A stretch of 64,000 nucleotides of DNA, taken from contig JAJTAY010000029.1 of NCBI GenBank assembly GCA_021287165.1, forward strand, positions 1 to 64,000. Reading direction: 5' to 3'. A program made the translations under genes and the position numbers. This DNA is from Bacteroidia bacterium. GTDB taxonomy: Bacteria; Bacteroidota; Bacteroidia; Bacteroidales; F082. The notes under the pieces were generated by a model. It saw only the letters and a program-made list of their open reading frames with translations. It had not been told where the DNA came from and did not search any database. Of this stretch, positions 26,337 to 35,779 are shown piece by piece. Position 1 is the stretch's first letter; every line of letters starts with the position of its first letter.

Positions 26337-27812
26337 ATGAAAGGCCTGCTTCAAATCTCATTATTACTTGTTATTCTTTTTCAGTCCTGTCAGCGACCTG
26401 AAAAAATCTTTACGCCAGCCGAAAAAACAAAATACGCTGCACTCACATCAGGTAATGATATCCAACAGTTTCTGATTGGAATTAATGGACGACATAATGC
26501 CATCACTGTTGAAAACCTTAGTGTCAGCGATAGCATGAATGTTCCGGTCGTTCGATTTTCCAATCCGGAACGGAGCAATACAGATCGTTTACGGATTATG
26601 CTCATCGCCCAGCAGCATGGTAACGAACCCTCCGGTATGGAAGGTTTGTTGTTGCTGATTCGCGATCTGGCCGAGGGAAAACATGATCATTGGCTGCAAC
26701 ATGCTGACTTGACGATTATTCCGCAATGCAATCCTTATGGCGGCAATAAAAATAAACGACGAAACGCAGAGGGAATTGATCTGAACCGCGATCACCTTGT
26801 GCTCGAAGCCGCTGAAACAAAACTGATTCAGCAGGTTTTCGATACATTCGATCCCCACTTCACCGTCGATTTTCACGAATATTATCCCTTCGGCAAATCC
26901 TGGGAGGAATTTGGTTATCGTCGCAACTTCGACATTCAGCTAGGAGGTCCTACCAACCTCAATACCAGTGATGAGATACGTTATGCGTTTAAAAACAGGC
27001 TGTTGCCCTATGTGGAGAAGCAGCTTAACAACAGGGGCTTCAGTTTCTTTGAATACACCCTTGGCAGCCTGCCCGAAGGAGAGCGGCTCAGACACAGCAC
27101 CACTGACATTGATGATGGTCGGCAGAGCTTTGCTATTACAGGCACTTTTTCGCTAATCGTCGAAGGCATGAACGGCCGCGATTCGCTCGATAGGCTCGAA
27201 CGCCGCGCAAATAGCCAGTTGGCCACTGCCGAGGCCCTCGTTTCCTGGGCTATCCAAAACCGGCGCGATGTGATGAAAATGGTGGAAGATGCCCGAAAAA
27301 ACGTTGCGACTTTGCCATTTCCGATTTCCATCCGTCAGGAGCACATGCCCGACGGTAAACCGTTGAACTATCCTTTGTTGTCGCTAAAATCAGGTAAGGA
27401 TACCGTTTTCGTGGTTGAAAATTATCATCCCATGGTGATCTCCAATCTGGATGTTAACCCGCCTAAAGGGTATCTTATCCCTAAAAACAATCTGGCGCTT
27501 ATGGCCTGGTTAAAGCGGAACAATTATTTCACAGATGCAGAGCTGCCGGAAGGGGGAAAGGTCTTTCTTTATCAAATTACCGGATTTGAAGAAAGTGTTG
27601 ATGAAGAAGTAAATAACCAGAAGGCCCTGGTTGAGAAGAGAGAGTTGGAAGCGTTCAATCCGGATGATTACGTTTATTTGCCACTTAATCAGAAATATAA
27701 CCTGCGTCTTATCCTTGCACTCGAACCGCAATCGATGTATGGACTGATCAATTACAAGAACTTTGAGACCTTGCATCAAGCCGGAATATGGCCGGTGCTT
27801 AGGTTGGAGTAG
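26337..27812 (+). CDS. M14-type zinc carboxypeptidase lipoprotein
   Basis: About 491 residues. The ATG at 26337 starts a lipoprotein signal peptide ending LFQSC (Cys near 20); an in-frame TTG lies two codons earlier. The metal-binding HxxE is in QQHGNEPSG, the substrate Arg in NRDH, and the third ligand His in TVDFHEYY. A catalytic Glu of M14 peptidases should follow in the region GTFSLIVEGMN, where IVEG provides a candidate. It probably removes C-terminal amino acids from peptides at the cell surface or in the periplasm. The gene stands alone between the kinase and clpB. Confidence 0.87.
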   Translation: MKGLLQISLLLVILFQSCQRPEKIFTPAEKTKYAALTSGNDIQQFLIGINGRHNAITVENLSVSDSMNVPVVRFSNPERSNTDRLRIMLIAQQHGNEPSGMEGLLLLIRDLAEGKHDHWLQHADLTIIPQCNPYGGNKNKRRNAEGIDLNRDHLVLEAAETKLIQQVFDTFDPHFTVDFHEYYPFGKSWEEFGYRRNFDIQLGGPTNLNTSDEIRYAFKNRLLPYVEKQLNNRGFSFFEYTLGSLPEGERLRHSTTDIDDGRQSFAITGTFSLIVEGMNGRDSLDRLERRANSQLATAEALVSWAIQNRRDVMKMVEDARKNVATLPFPISIRQEHMPDGKPLNYPLLSLKSGKDTVFVVENYHPMVISNLDVNPPKGYLIPKNNLALMAWLKRNNYFTDAELPEGGKVFLYQITGFEESVDEEVNNQKALVEKRELEAFNPDDYVYLPLNQKYNLRLILALEPQSMYGLINYKNFETLHQAGIWPVLRLE

Positions 27813-28240
27813 TTGCTGGCTGCTAGTTTCGGGTTACGGAGCTGCGTTGCGAGTTAAGGATGTTCTGTTACTTTTTTTAGATTACAGGGGTGAAGCGTAA
27901 AAAGTGAACGACGAACAGTATGCAGTGAACAATGAGCAGTATAGGGTGAACAGTTGGCACACCTTATCATCGTCCAGTGCCTACGGGACGAAATATCTGT
28001 GCCCTGTACACATATAAATGCATTAATAAAATCACAGGTCGCCTGCCCAGAAGATTCCTCGTCCTGCAAAAATGACATGAGACTTTTTTTATCGGTTTTT
28101 AAGTGGTTGTAGTACAGCACCTTGCGGTTGTTGCTATTTTCCACTTGAAACGCTGATTCTCAGCGTGTTAACTGCCATTATGACATGTTTTCGCCTTGGT
28201 ACAAAGTTTGACCAAAACCTGACCAAAGGAGAAAAATGTT
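27813..28240. other. 428-base intergenic region with degenerate repeats upstream of clpB
   Basis: No gene is credible here. At about 27900-27955 a degenerate tandem tract repeats gtgaac/gaacagta/agcagtat units. A perfect hairpin cgctga-ttc-tcagcg lies at 28151-28165. A 5-3-5 palindrome TGCCA-tta-TGACA lies at 28173-28185. Near the clpB start, tgaccaaaacc and tgaccaaagg (about 28208-28228) form a direct repeat. Confidence 0.6.
28173..28185. promoter_or_regulatory. Candidate operator upstream of clpB
   Basis: TGCCA-tta-TGACA is an imperfect 5-3-5 inverted repeat placed 56 bases before the clpB ATG. It could be a heat-shock regulator site. This is inference from symmetry and position alone. Confidence 0.3.
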
Positions 28241-30832
28241 ATGAATCTGAATCAATTCACACATAAAGCACAGGAAGCCATACAGTATGCCCAGCAGCAG
28301 GCTGCCCAGCGCAATCACCAGTCGGTGGAAAACCTACACCTGCTCAAAGGTATGCTCATGGCAGACAATCATCTTTTACCTCACATACTTGGCAAATTAG
28401 GCGTTAATGCCGAAAATTTTGTAAAGGTTGTGGACCAGTCGTTGCAATCACTTCCAAAGGTAGAGGGAGGAGAACAGTACATTTCTAACGAGCTGAGTCG
28501 GACGCTTCAGGCATCATTGGCCATGGCCAGGGACAAGGGCGACGACTACGTGGCCCTCGACCATTTGCTGCTTGCAGTTTTCGATTCCAGCTCAACAGCC
28601 GGCAGAATATTGAAAGACAGCAACATCAATCGCAAGGACCTGGAGGAAGTAATCCAGCAGCTGCGTAAGGGGAGCAAGGTGAACAGCCCCACTGCTGAGC
28701 AGTCGCTCGAAGCTTTGGGTCGTTATGCCCGTAACCTGAACGAGATGGCCCGTCAGGGTAAGCTTGATCCGGTCATTGGTCGCGACGAAGAAATACGCCG
28801 TGTGCTACAGATTTTGTCGCGCCGTACAAAGAACAACCCCATCCTGATTGGTGAACCCGGTGTTGGTAAAACTGCAATAGCCGAAGGACTTGCACATCGC
28901 ATCGTGAATGGTGATGTGCCCGAAAACCTCAAAACGAGGCAGATCTACTCGCTCGATATGGGTGCCCTCATTGCCGGTGCCATGTACAAAGGGGAGTTCG
29001 AGGAAAGGCTCAAAAGCGTGGTCAGGGAAGTGGTTGAAAGCGAGGGCGATATCATCCTGTTTATCGATGAGATACACACCCTTGTAGGTGCAGGTAAGAG
29101 CGAGGGAGCTATGGATGCTGCCAACATCCTGAAACCAGCGCTTGCACGAGGCGAGCTTCGTGCCATTGGTGCCACCACCCTCAAGGAGTACCAGAAATTC
29201 TTTGAAAACGACAAGGCTCTGGAACGTCGTTTCCAACCGGTGATGGTGGACGAGCCTGCTACTGAGGATGCTGTCAGTATTCTTCGCGGCCTCAAGGAGC
29301 GTTACGAAACCCACCATAAAGTGCGCATACTCGACGAAGCCATTGTGGCAGCCGTGGAGCTTTCGCAGCGCTACATTACCGACCGTTTCCTGCCCGACAA
29401 GGCCATCGACCTTATTGACGAGGCTGCTTCGCGTTTGCGGCTGCAAATCAACTCTTTGCCCGAAGAGCTCGAAATTGTTGAACGTCGTATTCGCCAACTC
29501 GAAATTGAGCGCGAGGCCATCCGTCGCGAGAACGATCAGCCCAAGCTCGAGCGCATCAGCAAGGAACTGGCCGAGCTGAGCGAGGAACGCAACAGGCTTC
29601 GTAGCCAGTGGCAGCGCGAAAAACAGTTGGTTGAGGAGATACAGCGTCAGAAGCAGCTGATCGAAGACTATAAGCTGCAGGCTGTAAAGGCCGAACGCGA
29701 AGGCGACTTCGGGCGCGTAGCCGAGCTTCGATATGGCCGTATGCGCGAAGCAGAACGAGCCATCGAAGAATCACAAAGCAGACTGCGCGAACTGCAGGGT
29801 GATAAGCCCATGATCAACGAAGAGGTGGGTGCAGAGGAAGTGGCTGAAATTGTTTCGCGCTGGACCGGCATTCCTGTGAAAAAGATGCTGCAAAGTGAAC
29901 GCGAGAAGCTGCTAAAGCTCGAAGAACATTTGCACGAGCGCGTTGTTGGCCAGGATGAAGCCATACGCTCGGTGGCCGATGCCATCCGACGCAGCAGGGC
30001 AGGTTTGCAGGATGCTGCACGCCCGATAGGCTCGTTCATCTTTCTGGGTACCACCGGAGTAGGAAAAACCGAGCTGGCCAAAGCGCTGGCAGAATTCCTT
30101 TTCGACAACGAAAACGCTTTGGTACGCATTGATATGTCGGAGTATCAGGAGCGTCATAGCGTGTCGCGCCTCATTGGTGCACCTCCGGGCTACGTTGGTT
30201 ACGACGAAAGCGGCCAGCTCACCGAGGCCATCCGCCGCAAACCTTATTCGGTAGTGCTGCTCGACGAGATCGAAAAAGCACATCCCGATGTATTCAACAT
30301 CCTGCTGCAGGTACTCGACGACGGACGCCTGACCGATAACAAGGGGCGAATGGTGAACTTTAAAAACACCATCATCATCATGACCTCTAATATCGGCTCG
30401 CACATCATTCAGGAAAAACTTGGCGAAGTGAAAGGCGAGGTGAGTGAATGGCTGTTCGAGCAAACCCGCAATCAGGTGTTCGATTTGCTGAGGCGTCAGC
30501 TCAGGCCCGAGTTTTTGAACCGTATTGACGACATTATCATGTTTCGCCCGCTCGACCGCAGTCAGATTGTGGAAGTGGCAAGGCTACAGTTTAACATGGT
30601 GAAGCGCCTGCTGGAGAAAAACGGTATTCATATCGACATCAGCCGTGCCGCCCTCGAACATATTGCCCAAGCTGGCTACGACCCACAGTATGGCGCGCGA
30701 CCCGTGCGCAGAATTATTCAAAAGCAGTTGCTTAACGATCTGTCGAAGAAAATTCTGGCGGGCGAGGTGAGCAACGAGCGCCCGATGCTTATCGATTATC
30801 TGGATAACAGTTTGGAGTTCATTAACCAGTAA
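28241..30832 (+). CDS. clpB: ATP-dependent disaggregase chaperone ClpB
   Basis: This Hsp100 hexamer extracts polypeptides from aggregates together with DnaK. The 863 residues show the double Clp N domain (1-145), AAA1 with Walker A GEPGVGKT and Walker [11 protein letters not shown], the coiled-coil middle domain (about 400-520, rich in Glu/Arg/Gln), AAA2 with GTTGVGKT and [13 protein letters not shown], and the C-terminal D2-small domain. Length is the usual 860. The gene is preceded by AGGAG, 8 bases from the ATG. It is a single transcription unit closed by a strong terminator. Confidence 0.98.
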   Translation: MNLNQFTHKAQEAIQYAQQQAAQRNHQSVENLHLLKGMLMADNHLLPHILGKLGVNAENFVKVVDQSLQSLPKVEGGEQYISNELSRTLQASLAMARDKGDDYVALDHLLLAVFDSSSTAGRILKDSNINRKDLEEVIQQLRKGSKVNSPTAEQSLEALGRYARNLNEMARQGKLDPVIGRDEEIRRVLQILSRRTKNNPILIGEPGVGKTAIAEGLAHRIVNGDVPENLKTRQIYSLDMGALIAGAMYKGEFEERLKSVVREVVESEGDIILFIDEIHTLVGAGKSEGAMDAANILKPALARGELRAIGATTLKEYQKFFENDKALERRFQPVMVDEPATEDAVSILRGLKERYETHHKVRILDEAIVAAVELSQRYITDRFLPDKAIDLIDEAASRLRLQINSLPEELEIVERRIRQLEIEREAIRRENDQPKLERISKELAELSEERNRLRSQWQREKQLVEEIQRQKQLIEDYKLQAVKAEREGDFGRVAELRYGRMREAERAIEESQSRLRELQGDKPMINEEVGAEEVAEIVSRWTGIPVKKMLQSEREKLLKLEEHLHERVVGQDEAIRSVADAIRRSRAGLQDAARPIGSFIFLGTTGVGKTELAKALAEFLFDNENALVRIDMSEYQERHSVSRLIGAPPGYVGYDESGQLTEAIRRKPYSVVLLDEIEKAHPDVFNILLQVLDDGRLTDNKGRMVNFKNTIIIMTSNIGSHIIQEKLGEVKGEVSEWLFEQTRNQVFDLLRRQLRPEFLNRIDDIIMFRPLDRSQIVEVARLQFNMVKRLLEKNGIHIDISRAALEHIAQAGYDPQYGARPVRRIIQKQLLNDLSKKILAGEVSNERPMLIDYLDNSLEFINQ

Positions 30833-30846
30833 TCCTCGAATTACAA

Positions 30847-30893
30847 TAAAAAAAAAAGAGGCTGCCGAATTGCAGGCAGCCTCTTTTTTTTTC
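30847..30893. terminator. Bidirectional terminator between clpB and flavodoxin
   Basis: AAAGAGGCTGCC and GGCAGCCTCTTT form a 12 bp stem flanked by a long A-run and a long T-run. It serves the convergent clpB and flavodoxin genes. The stem resembles the one after pepD (19909-19940). Confidence 0.93.
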
Positions 30894-30904
30894 TGTTTTC
30901 AAGA

Positions 30905-31405
30905 TTAAACAAACTCAGCTTCAAGCATTTTCACCCATTTTTTGACGCGGGCATCCGTTTGGCCGGCCTGATTTTCTTCGTCGATTACCAGTCCTACAAA
31001 GCTTCCATCTTTTTCAGCCAGGGAAAAAGCAAACTTGTAGCCATCGAGTGGCCATTGCCCTACCACAACGTCCTTGTCAGGAAGGCGGCAATAGAGCGTA
31101 CCCAAACCATCAACAAAACTATCGGCATATTCGGCCTGGTCGCCCAAGCCAAAAAGCGCTACTTTTTTTCCTTCGAAATTAATCTGGTCGAGTTCATAAA
31201 TGAAATATTCCCAGTCGTCCTGCATATCGCCAATACCCCAGGCCGAAGTGCCAAAAATGAGGTATTTATAACCATTGATCATCTCGGGAGTGGAGTCTTT
31301 AATGTCGTGCAGTTCGGCGCGATTGCCAAAGGCTTTGGCCACACGCTCAGCCACCGATTTGGTGCTTCCGCCTGTGCTTCCGTAAAAGATGCCTATTTTT
31401 TCCAT
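30905..31405 (-). CDS. Flavodoxin
   Basis: A 166-residue FMN-binding electron carrier of the long-chain type. The phosphate-binding loop is GSTGGSTKSV (9-18). WG in FGTSAWGIGDMQDDW and the GLGDQAEYADSFVDG segment supply the flavin-stacking loops. It would replace ferredoxin in low-potential electron transfer when iron is scarce. A -7 promoter box lies at 31440-31448, about 35 bases upstream. It stands alone, with a terminator after it. Confidence 0.95.
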   Translation of the reverse strand: MEKIGIFYGSTGGSTKSVAERVAKAFGNRAELHDIKDSTPEMINGYKYLIFGTSAWGIGDMQDDWEYFIYELDQINFEGKKVALFGLGDQAEYADSFVDGLGTLYCRLPDKDVVVGQWPLDGYKFAFSLAEKDGSFVGLVIDEENQAGQTDARVKKWVKMLEAEFV

Positions 31406-31439
31406 TCAGGTGTTATTTAAAATCGTTCTAAAAACGGCT

Positions 31440-31448
31440 GCAAAGATA
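31440..31448 (-). promoter_or_regulatory. -7 promoter box of the flavodoxin gene
   Basis: The minus strand reads TATCTTTGC, matching TA-N2-TTTGC. GTT rather than TTG occupies the -33 position. Confidence 0.5.
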
Positions 31449-31513
31449 CACTATTCCAGCAATCCGAACACTACAACAACTTCCCGTTTGATATTGTTCG
31501 CAACTCAGGCCCT

Positions 31514-32113
31514 TTAATTGCCCCTAAGTTCCTCGGCCTGTATTATTTTATTGAGGATGGCATAAACCGTAAGACCAGAGACGGTTTTGATGCCCAGTTT
31601 ATGGGTGATATTTTTGCGGTGGGTCATGACCGTATGCACACTGATAAATAGTTTTTCTCCTATCTCGTTGTTGGTCAGGCCAAGAGCCACAAAGCGCAGT
31701 ATTTCAGTTTCGCGTTCGCTGAGCTGCTGGTCGTTTTGCGTCTCCTCTATTAGTCCGCGTTTTCTGAACAAGTCTTCAAAAGTTTCGATGAGCATAGATC
31801 GTCCTGCATTGCAGGGCACAACGGCATCGAATTGACCGGTAATGGCATCGTTTGTTTTTTCGTTGATGAGGCCTGCAAAAATGAGACCGGAAAAGGCAGC
31901 ATCGGCCCTGTTGATGATGGGTTGATGAAGTAGTATAGGGTTGATAATGATGAGTTTAGCCTGCGAGCGCTGGATAAGTTTTCCGAGATTGGCCACAGGC
32001 AGGTCGGTTTCTTCCATTCTGAACGACAAACCCATCTGGCTGAAAAGGGTTTTGAAGCCCTCGCGTACCAGAAAGGAAGGTTCGATGATGAGTATGACCA
32101 GCGGGCTTTCCAT
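31514..32113 (-). CDS. LuxR-type regulator with degenerate receiver domain
   Basis: 199 residues. The C-terminal HTH (about 133-195) is a clear LuxR/NarL type: LSERETEILRFVALGLTNNE, then SVHTVMTHRKNI. The N-terminal 120 residues have the shape of a receiver domain. At the phosphoacceptor position there is Asn58 (KLIIINPILL) instead of Asp, and only EP remains of the acidic pair. It is therefore probably not controlled by phosphorylation. It starts 6 bases after the hemerythrin gene, so the two form an operon and may work together. Confidence 0.9.
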   Translation of the reverse strand: MESPLVILIIEPSFLVREGFKTLFSQMGLSFRMEETDLPVANLGKLIQRSQAKLIIINPILLHQPIINRADAAFSGLIFAGLINEKTNDAITGQFDAVVPCNAGRSMLIETFEDLFRKRGLIEETQNDQQLSERETEILRFVALGLTNNEIGEKLFISVHTVMTHRKNITHKLGIKTVSGLTVYAILNKIIQAEELRGN

Positions 32114-32119
32114 GACAGG

Positions 32120-32854
32120 CTAAGCAGGATTGATGGCTGAAAGTTTGCGTTCCATCTGCTCCACGATAGGCACCAGGATGAGGTCTTCCATATGAGCATG
32201 GTTGTTTAGGTCGGCCTCGAGCTCAAACAACTCATGAAGAATACGATTGAGCAATCTACTATCTTTTGGTTTAGGTATGTACTTGATAATGATGTTTTTA
32301 AGGTCAAATAGTTTTTCCTCTACATCATCATGTTCTTCTTCGTATTTGCGAATGCTGTATTGCAGCGATTGCAGATACTCAAGATCACTTGCACTGCCAG
32401 TACGTGTATAACGCTCAAGGGCAAGTACATAGGGGTAAACTATGCCTTCCTCGTTCTGGATATGATTGGTGAGTTCAGTTTTGTATTGCTGGAAAAAGTC
32501 AGCCAGAAGTCGCCGGCTTTCGCCGTCGAGGTCGGGTCGCTCCATCAGGCAGTTGAGCAACTCTTCAATTTCCGGAATACGGTGCTCCAAATAATCCTGA
32601 TGGGTGCGCTTGAGGTAGTTCACCAATTGCCCTGCGCCAAATTGCTGCAGATTGTGCAAAGGGAAATAGGCGCTGTCGTGATAGGTGTTGAGCACTTCCA
32701 GAAAAAAAGGAAGGTCAATACCGTATTCAAGGCAAAGCTCGGCTGTGGTTTTTTCGCCAAAACCCAGCTGTATGCCGAAACGATGTATGATGTGTATGAG
32801 GTGGTGGTTGAGGTGAACTACATCCACCATTTTCATGTCCTTTGTAATATGCAT
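32120..32854 (-). CDS. Hemerythrin-domain protein (RIC/ScdA-like)
   Basis: 244 residues. A short N-terminal DUF542-like segment contains LNHHLIHIIHRFG. A four-helix hemerythrin domain supplies the di-iron ligands: a His in KRTHQDYLEH, then His and Glu in NHIQNEE, a His in EEEHDDVEE, and His/Glu in NNHAHMED. Proteins of this type either sense O2 or NO, or help repair iron-sulfur centres after oxidative or nitrosative stress. The gene lies directly upstream of a LuxR regulator with a degenerate receiver domain, which suggests a sensory pair. Confidence 0.85.
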   Translation of the reverse strand: MHITKDMKMVDVVHLNHHLIHIIHRFGIQLGFGEKTTAELCLEYGIDLPFFLEVLNTYHDSAYFPLHNLQQFGAGQLVNYLKRTHQDYLEHRIPEIEELLNCLMERPDLDGESRRLLADFFQQYKTELTNHIQNEEGIVYPYVLALERYTRTGSASDLEYLQSLQYSIRKYEEEHDDVEEKLFDLKNIIIKYIPKPKDSRLLNRILHELFELEADLNNHAHMEDLILVPIVEQMERKLSAINPA

Positions 32855-32884
32855 CGGTCAGGAATTTCCGTACAAAAATACGCA

Positions 32885-33970
32885 TTAAAGCTTTGCCAGC
32901 CACGATTCGAGCGTACTGCCCATAAGGTCTTTATCTAAATTAAAACGTTGTAGATCAATATCTTGCTCATTGTTGTCAGTTAGCTCTATTTTCTCATCTT
33001 GCTGTTGAGTGCTGTAGAGCCCAGCCGCACTCAGATGTTTGGCAAGATATTCCTGTTCTGTTTGTCCTGGTGTGGGAATGAGGTGCGCTGATTTGCCCAG
33101 ACACACCAGATCCATGAGGGTGGAATAGCCCGAGCGGCAGATGATGTGCCTGGCACCCTGAACGAGACTGGCAAAGAGTTCATCGCTTGCATGATTGAAC
33201 CATTCCACATTGTCCGACGGCGCTGCCCGATTCGGATACCCGGGTAGTCCGCGGACGATCTTCAAGGTGTGGTCCCCCAATTCCTCAAGAATTTTCTTTT
33301 CGAGTATGCTGCGCTGCGGCTCGGGGCCTGAAAGTATGGCAAGGATATAATTTCCGGGTGTTGAAACCTGACTGACTGGCTTTTCGAAACGACTCAGCAA
33401 TCCAATGTAATGGCTTTCTATGCCTTTGGCTGGTGGATGTGAAAGCTTGCCGGCCAAACCTTCATTCATGTTGCCGGGCAGGTCAGGAATCCAGCATTCG
33501 GAATAATTCCTGATGATCCAATGGTGCATCTTCGTGAGTAATGGGGAAAGCAAAATGCCAAAAACTGGAGAAATCAGGTTCACCTGGTGTGTAAGATAAA
33601 CGGAAGGTGCTTTATTGCTCCAGCAGCCAAACCGGTTGTCGGATATGATGCCATCGATATTGTGTTTTTCAATGAGGACTTGCAATACCTTGTTTTCTTT
33701 GAATATTCCAAGAATAAAACTTGGCATTTGCAACAGTAGCTTCAATCCAAGCCATCTGCTGTGGCTGTATTTTATCGTAACTGATGGGAGCTCAAGATAA
33801 AGTGCATCAGGAAAATATTGTTTAAGCAATGACTTTGCCCTGCCATTGGCAGCGATGAGCGCTTCGCAATTCATTTTTTGCAAATGCCTTATAATGGGAA
33901 TGCTGCGTGAGGCATGGCCGATGCCCCAGTCGAGCACACAAACGAGGATGCGTTTTCTTTGTGCTGCCAA
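32885..33970 (-). CDS. MurG-like family 28-type glycosyltransferase
   Basis: 361 residues reading from a TTG at 33970; no in-frame ATG lies upstream within reach or soon downstream. The GT-B fold is indicated by an N-terminal VLDWGIGHASRSIPI with the glycine loop, and a C-terminal donor-binding part with ICRSGYSTLMDLVCLGK and IPTPGQTEQEYLAKHL. These match the UDP-sugar binding region of MurG-like enzymes. Substrate is unknown; archaeal MJ1255-type proteins are similar in layout. Its 5' end is divergent from dprA with about 47 bases between starts. Confidence 0.82.
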   Translation of the reverse strand: MAAQRKRILVCVLDWGIGHASRSIPIIRHLQKMNCEALIAANGRAKSLLKQYFPDALYLELPSVTIKYSHSRWLGLKLLLQMPSFILGIFKENKVLQVLIEKHNIDGIISDNRFGCWSNKAPSVYLTHQVNLISPVFGILLSPLLTKMHHWIIRNYSECWIPDLPGNMNEGLAGKLSHPPAKGIESHYIGLLSRFEKPVSQVSTPGNYILAILSGPEPQRSILEKKILEELGDHTLKIVRGLPGYPNRAAPSDNVEWFNHASDELFASLVQGARHIICRSGYSTLMDLVCLGKSAHLIPTPGQTEQEYLAKHLSAAGLYSTQQQDEKIELTDNNEQDIDLQRFNLDKDLMGSTLESWLAKL

Positions 33971-33980
33971 TGCATTGTGC

Positions 33981-34012
33981 TTTGGGCGAAATTAGGCTTT
34001 TTCCTAATTTTG
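33981..34012 (+). promoter_or_regulatory. Promoter of dprA
   Basis: TTTG (33981-33984), 20 bases, then TAATTTTG (34005-34012). The dprA ATG is only 6 bases after the box, so the transcript would have almost no leader. Confidence 0.55.
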
Positions 34013-34017
34013 GCGGG

Positions 34018-35118
34018 ATGACGGACCAACTCCTTTACAAGATTGCACTTACCCTGATTCCCGGCATAGGCGATGTATTGGGCAAGAAGCTGGTGGCATA
34101 TTGTGGGGGTCCTGAGGCCGTGTTTAACGAAAAGAAAAGACAATTAGAGAAAATTCCGGGTATTGGTCCTGCAGCCTTACACAATCTATTGAATCACAAA
34201 GACTTTAAAAAGGCTGAGGAAGAGATTGAGTTCATCGAAAGAAATAATATTCAGCCTTTATTCTACCTCGATAAGGCCTATCCGAAGCGCTTGCAACATT
34301 GTGCTGACAGTCCGCTGATGCTGTATTACAAGGGCAATACCGACCTCAACGCTGCTCAGGTGGTGGGTGTTGTTGGTACCCGAAATGCAACGGAATACGG
34401 CCGGCAACTCTGCGATCAGTTGGTTGAAGGGTTAATGCAAAGTAATGTGCTTATTGTCAGTGGACTGGCTTATGGAATTGACACCTCGGCCCATCGCGCG
34501 GCATTGCGACATGCCTTGCCCACCGTAGGCGTGCTTGGTCACGGACTGGACAGGATCTATCCCCATTCAAATAAAAGTTTGTCGGAAAAGATGCTGAATC
34601 AGGGTGGACTGCTCACTGAATTTACCTCGGGAACAACACCCGATAAAGAAAACTTTCCACGTCGCAACCGTATCGTTGCAGGCATGATAGATGCTTTGGT
34701 GGTTGTCGAATCGGGCCGTAAGGGCGGAGCCCTCATCACAGCCGAAATAGCAGCATCCTACAACCGCGATGTCTTTGCATTTCCGGGTCGCATCAACGAC
34801 CCCTTCAGCGAAGGTTGCAATCAGCTTATTCGCACCAACAAGGCAGCCCTGATCCGCTCTGCAGAAGATCTGATCTACAGCATGGGATGGGACAACAAGG
34901 TGCAGGTGCAGGCTGCCCAAACCCGACTTTTCAGGGATTTCAGCCACGAAGAGCAGCAATTGCTCGACAGTTTCAATGGTGAAAAGGAAAGTGGTATCGA
35001 CGACATTATGCTACGCAGTGGATTCCCGGCCTCAAAACTGGCTGGTCTGCTGCTTGCGCTCGAATTCGATGGCGTTGTTACAGCCCTGCCGGGAAAGCGT
35101 TACCGTGTGAACCAATAG
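34018..35118 (+). CDS. dprA: DNA-processing protein DprA
   Basis: DprA protects incoming single-stranded DNA and loads RecA during natural transformation. About 366 residues from the ATG at 34018; the frame is open 111 bases further up but that part overlaps the divergent glycosyltransferase gene. Domains: an N-terminal helix-hairpin-helix part (IALTLIPGIGDVLGKK, IPGIGPAALHNLL), the Rossmann-like core with VGTRNATEYG, VSGLAYGIDTSAH, GGLLTEF and VVESGRKGGALITA, and a C-terminal winged-helix domain (about 305-366). All three parts are intact. Confidence 0.96.
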   Translation: MTDQLLYKIALTLIPGIGDVLGKKLVAYCGGPEAVFNEKKRQLEKIPGIGPAALHNLLNHKDFKKAEEEIEFIERNNIQPLFYLDKAYPKRLQHCADSPLMLYYKGNTDLNAAQVVGVVGTRNATEYGRQLCDQLVEGLMQSNVLIVSGLAYGIDTSAHRAALRHALPTVGVLGHGLDRIYPHSNKSLSEKMLNQGGLLTEFTSGTTPDKENFPRRNRIVAGMIDALVVVESGRKGGALITAEIAASYNRDVFAFPGRINDPFSEGCNQLIRTNKAALIRSAEDLIYSMGWDNKVQVQAAQTRLFRDFSHEEQQLLDSFNGEKESGIDDIMLRSGFPASKLAGLLLALEFDGVVTALPGKRYRVNQ

Positions 35119-35120
35119 GA

Positions 35121-35750
35121 TCACTTTTCGGGAAGTTTCCCCGGCAACAGTTTTTCGCGCGTAAGTTCATAAACGACAAAAGCCGAAGTAACGCCAACCA
35201 CTGCTCCAACCAGCACATCAGCCGGATAATGTACACCCAGTCCCATGCGGGTGTAACCCATTGCAAAGGCCCAGGCAAACGATAATACTGTTACCCACTT
35301 TCGGCGGAATGCAAGACTAAGCGCCATAGCCAGCACAAAGGCATCGGTGGTGTGACCGCTTGGAAACGAAGGACTTCCGCCTGAACTCAGCTTTTCTATG
35401 AAACTATAGGTCTCAAAAGGCCTGGGCCGCAGGATGGTATATTTCATCAGATTGGTAATTGCCACGGCAACCAGAACAGAAAAGATTATATACCAGCTTG
35501 CCAGCTTGAGTAAAATATCCTTTCGTATCACTGCCACCAAAAGCATCAGCAAAGGGATTCCAAAGGCAAAAGGGCCGGCCGTGTTGGTGATAAAGATAAG
35601 TAAGGGGTCAAAACGCTTTTCCCGACCCGCATTGATATCCGCAAGCAATTGAATATCAAGCTGCGACCATGCAAGCAGGCCGGCAGCCAGCAAAGCCAGC
35701 AGTGATACCAGCAGGAGAAGGATTTTTTTGGAATTCAATTTGAGAAACAT
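35121..35750 (-). CDS. PAP2-family membrane phosphatase
   Basis: About 209 residues from the ATG at 35750; the longer open frame reads into the upstream transporter gene. Six membrane helices carry the PAP2 motifs: KYTILRPRP, PSFPSGHTT and TRMGLGVHYPADVLVG. Such enzymes dephosphorylate lipid phosphates such as undecaprenyl pyrophosphate or phosphatidic acid at the outer face of the inner membrane. It is the last gene of a four-gene minus-strand run with a transporter, a PhoD-like phosphatase and an ENPP-type phosphodiesterase. Confidence 0.92.
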   Translation of the reverse strand: MFLKLNSKKILLLLVSLLALLAAGLLAWSQLDIQLLADINAGREKRFDPLLIFITNTAGPFAFGIPLLMLLVAVIRKDILLKLASWYIIFSVLVAVAITNLMKYTILRPRPFETYSFIEKLSSGGSPSFPSGHTTDAFVLAMALSLAFRRKWVTVLSFAWAFAMGYTRMGLGVHYPADVLVGAVVGVTSAFVVYELTREKLLPGKLPEK

Positions 35751-35779
35751 GGCATTAATTGTCGAAGTACTTTTTGAAC

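Noticed and set aside
28805..29497. 230-codon open frame opposite clpB
   Set aside because: It is the antisense shadow of conserved ClpB AAA1 and middle-domain coding sequence.
33907..34017. Longer start for dprA
   Set aside because: It overlaps the divergent glycosyltransferase gene and the dprA promoter; the conserved protein begins at 34018.
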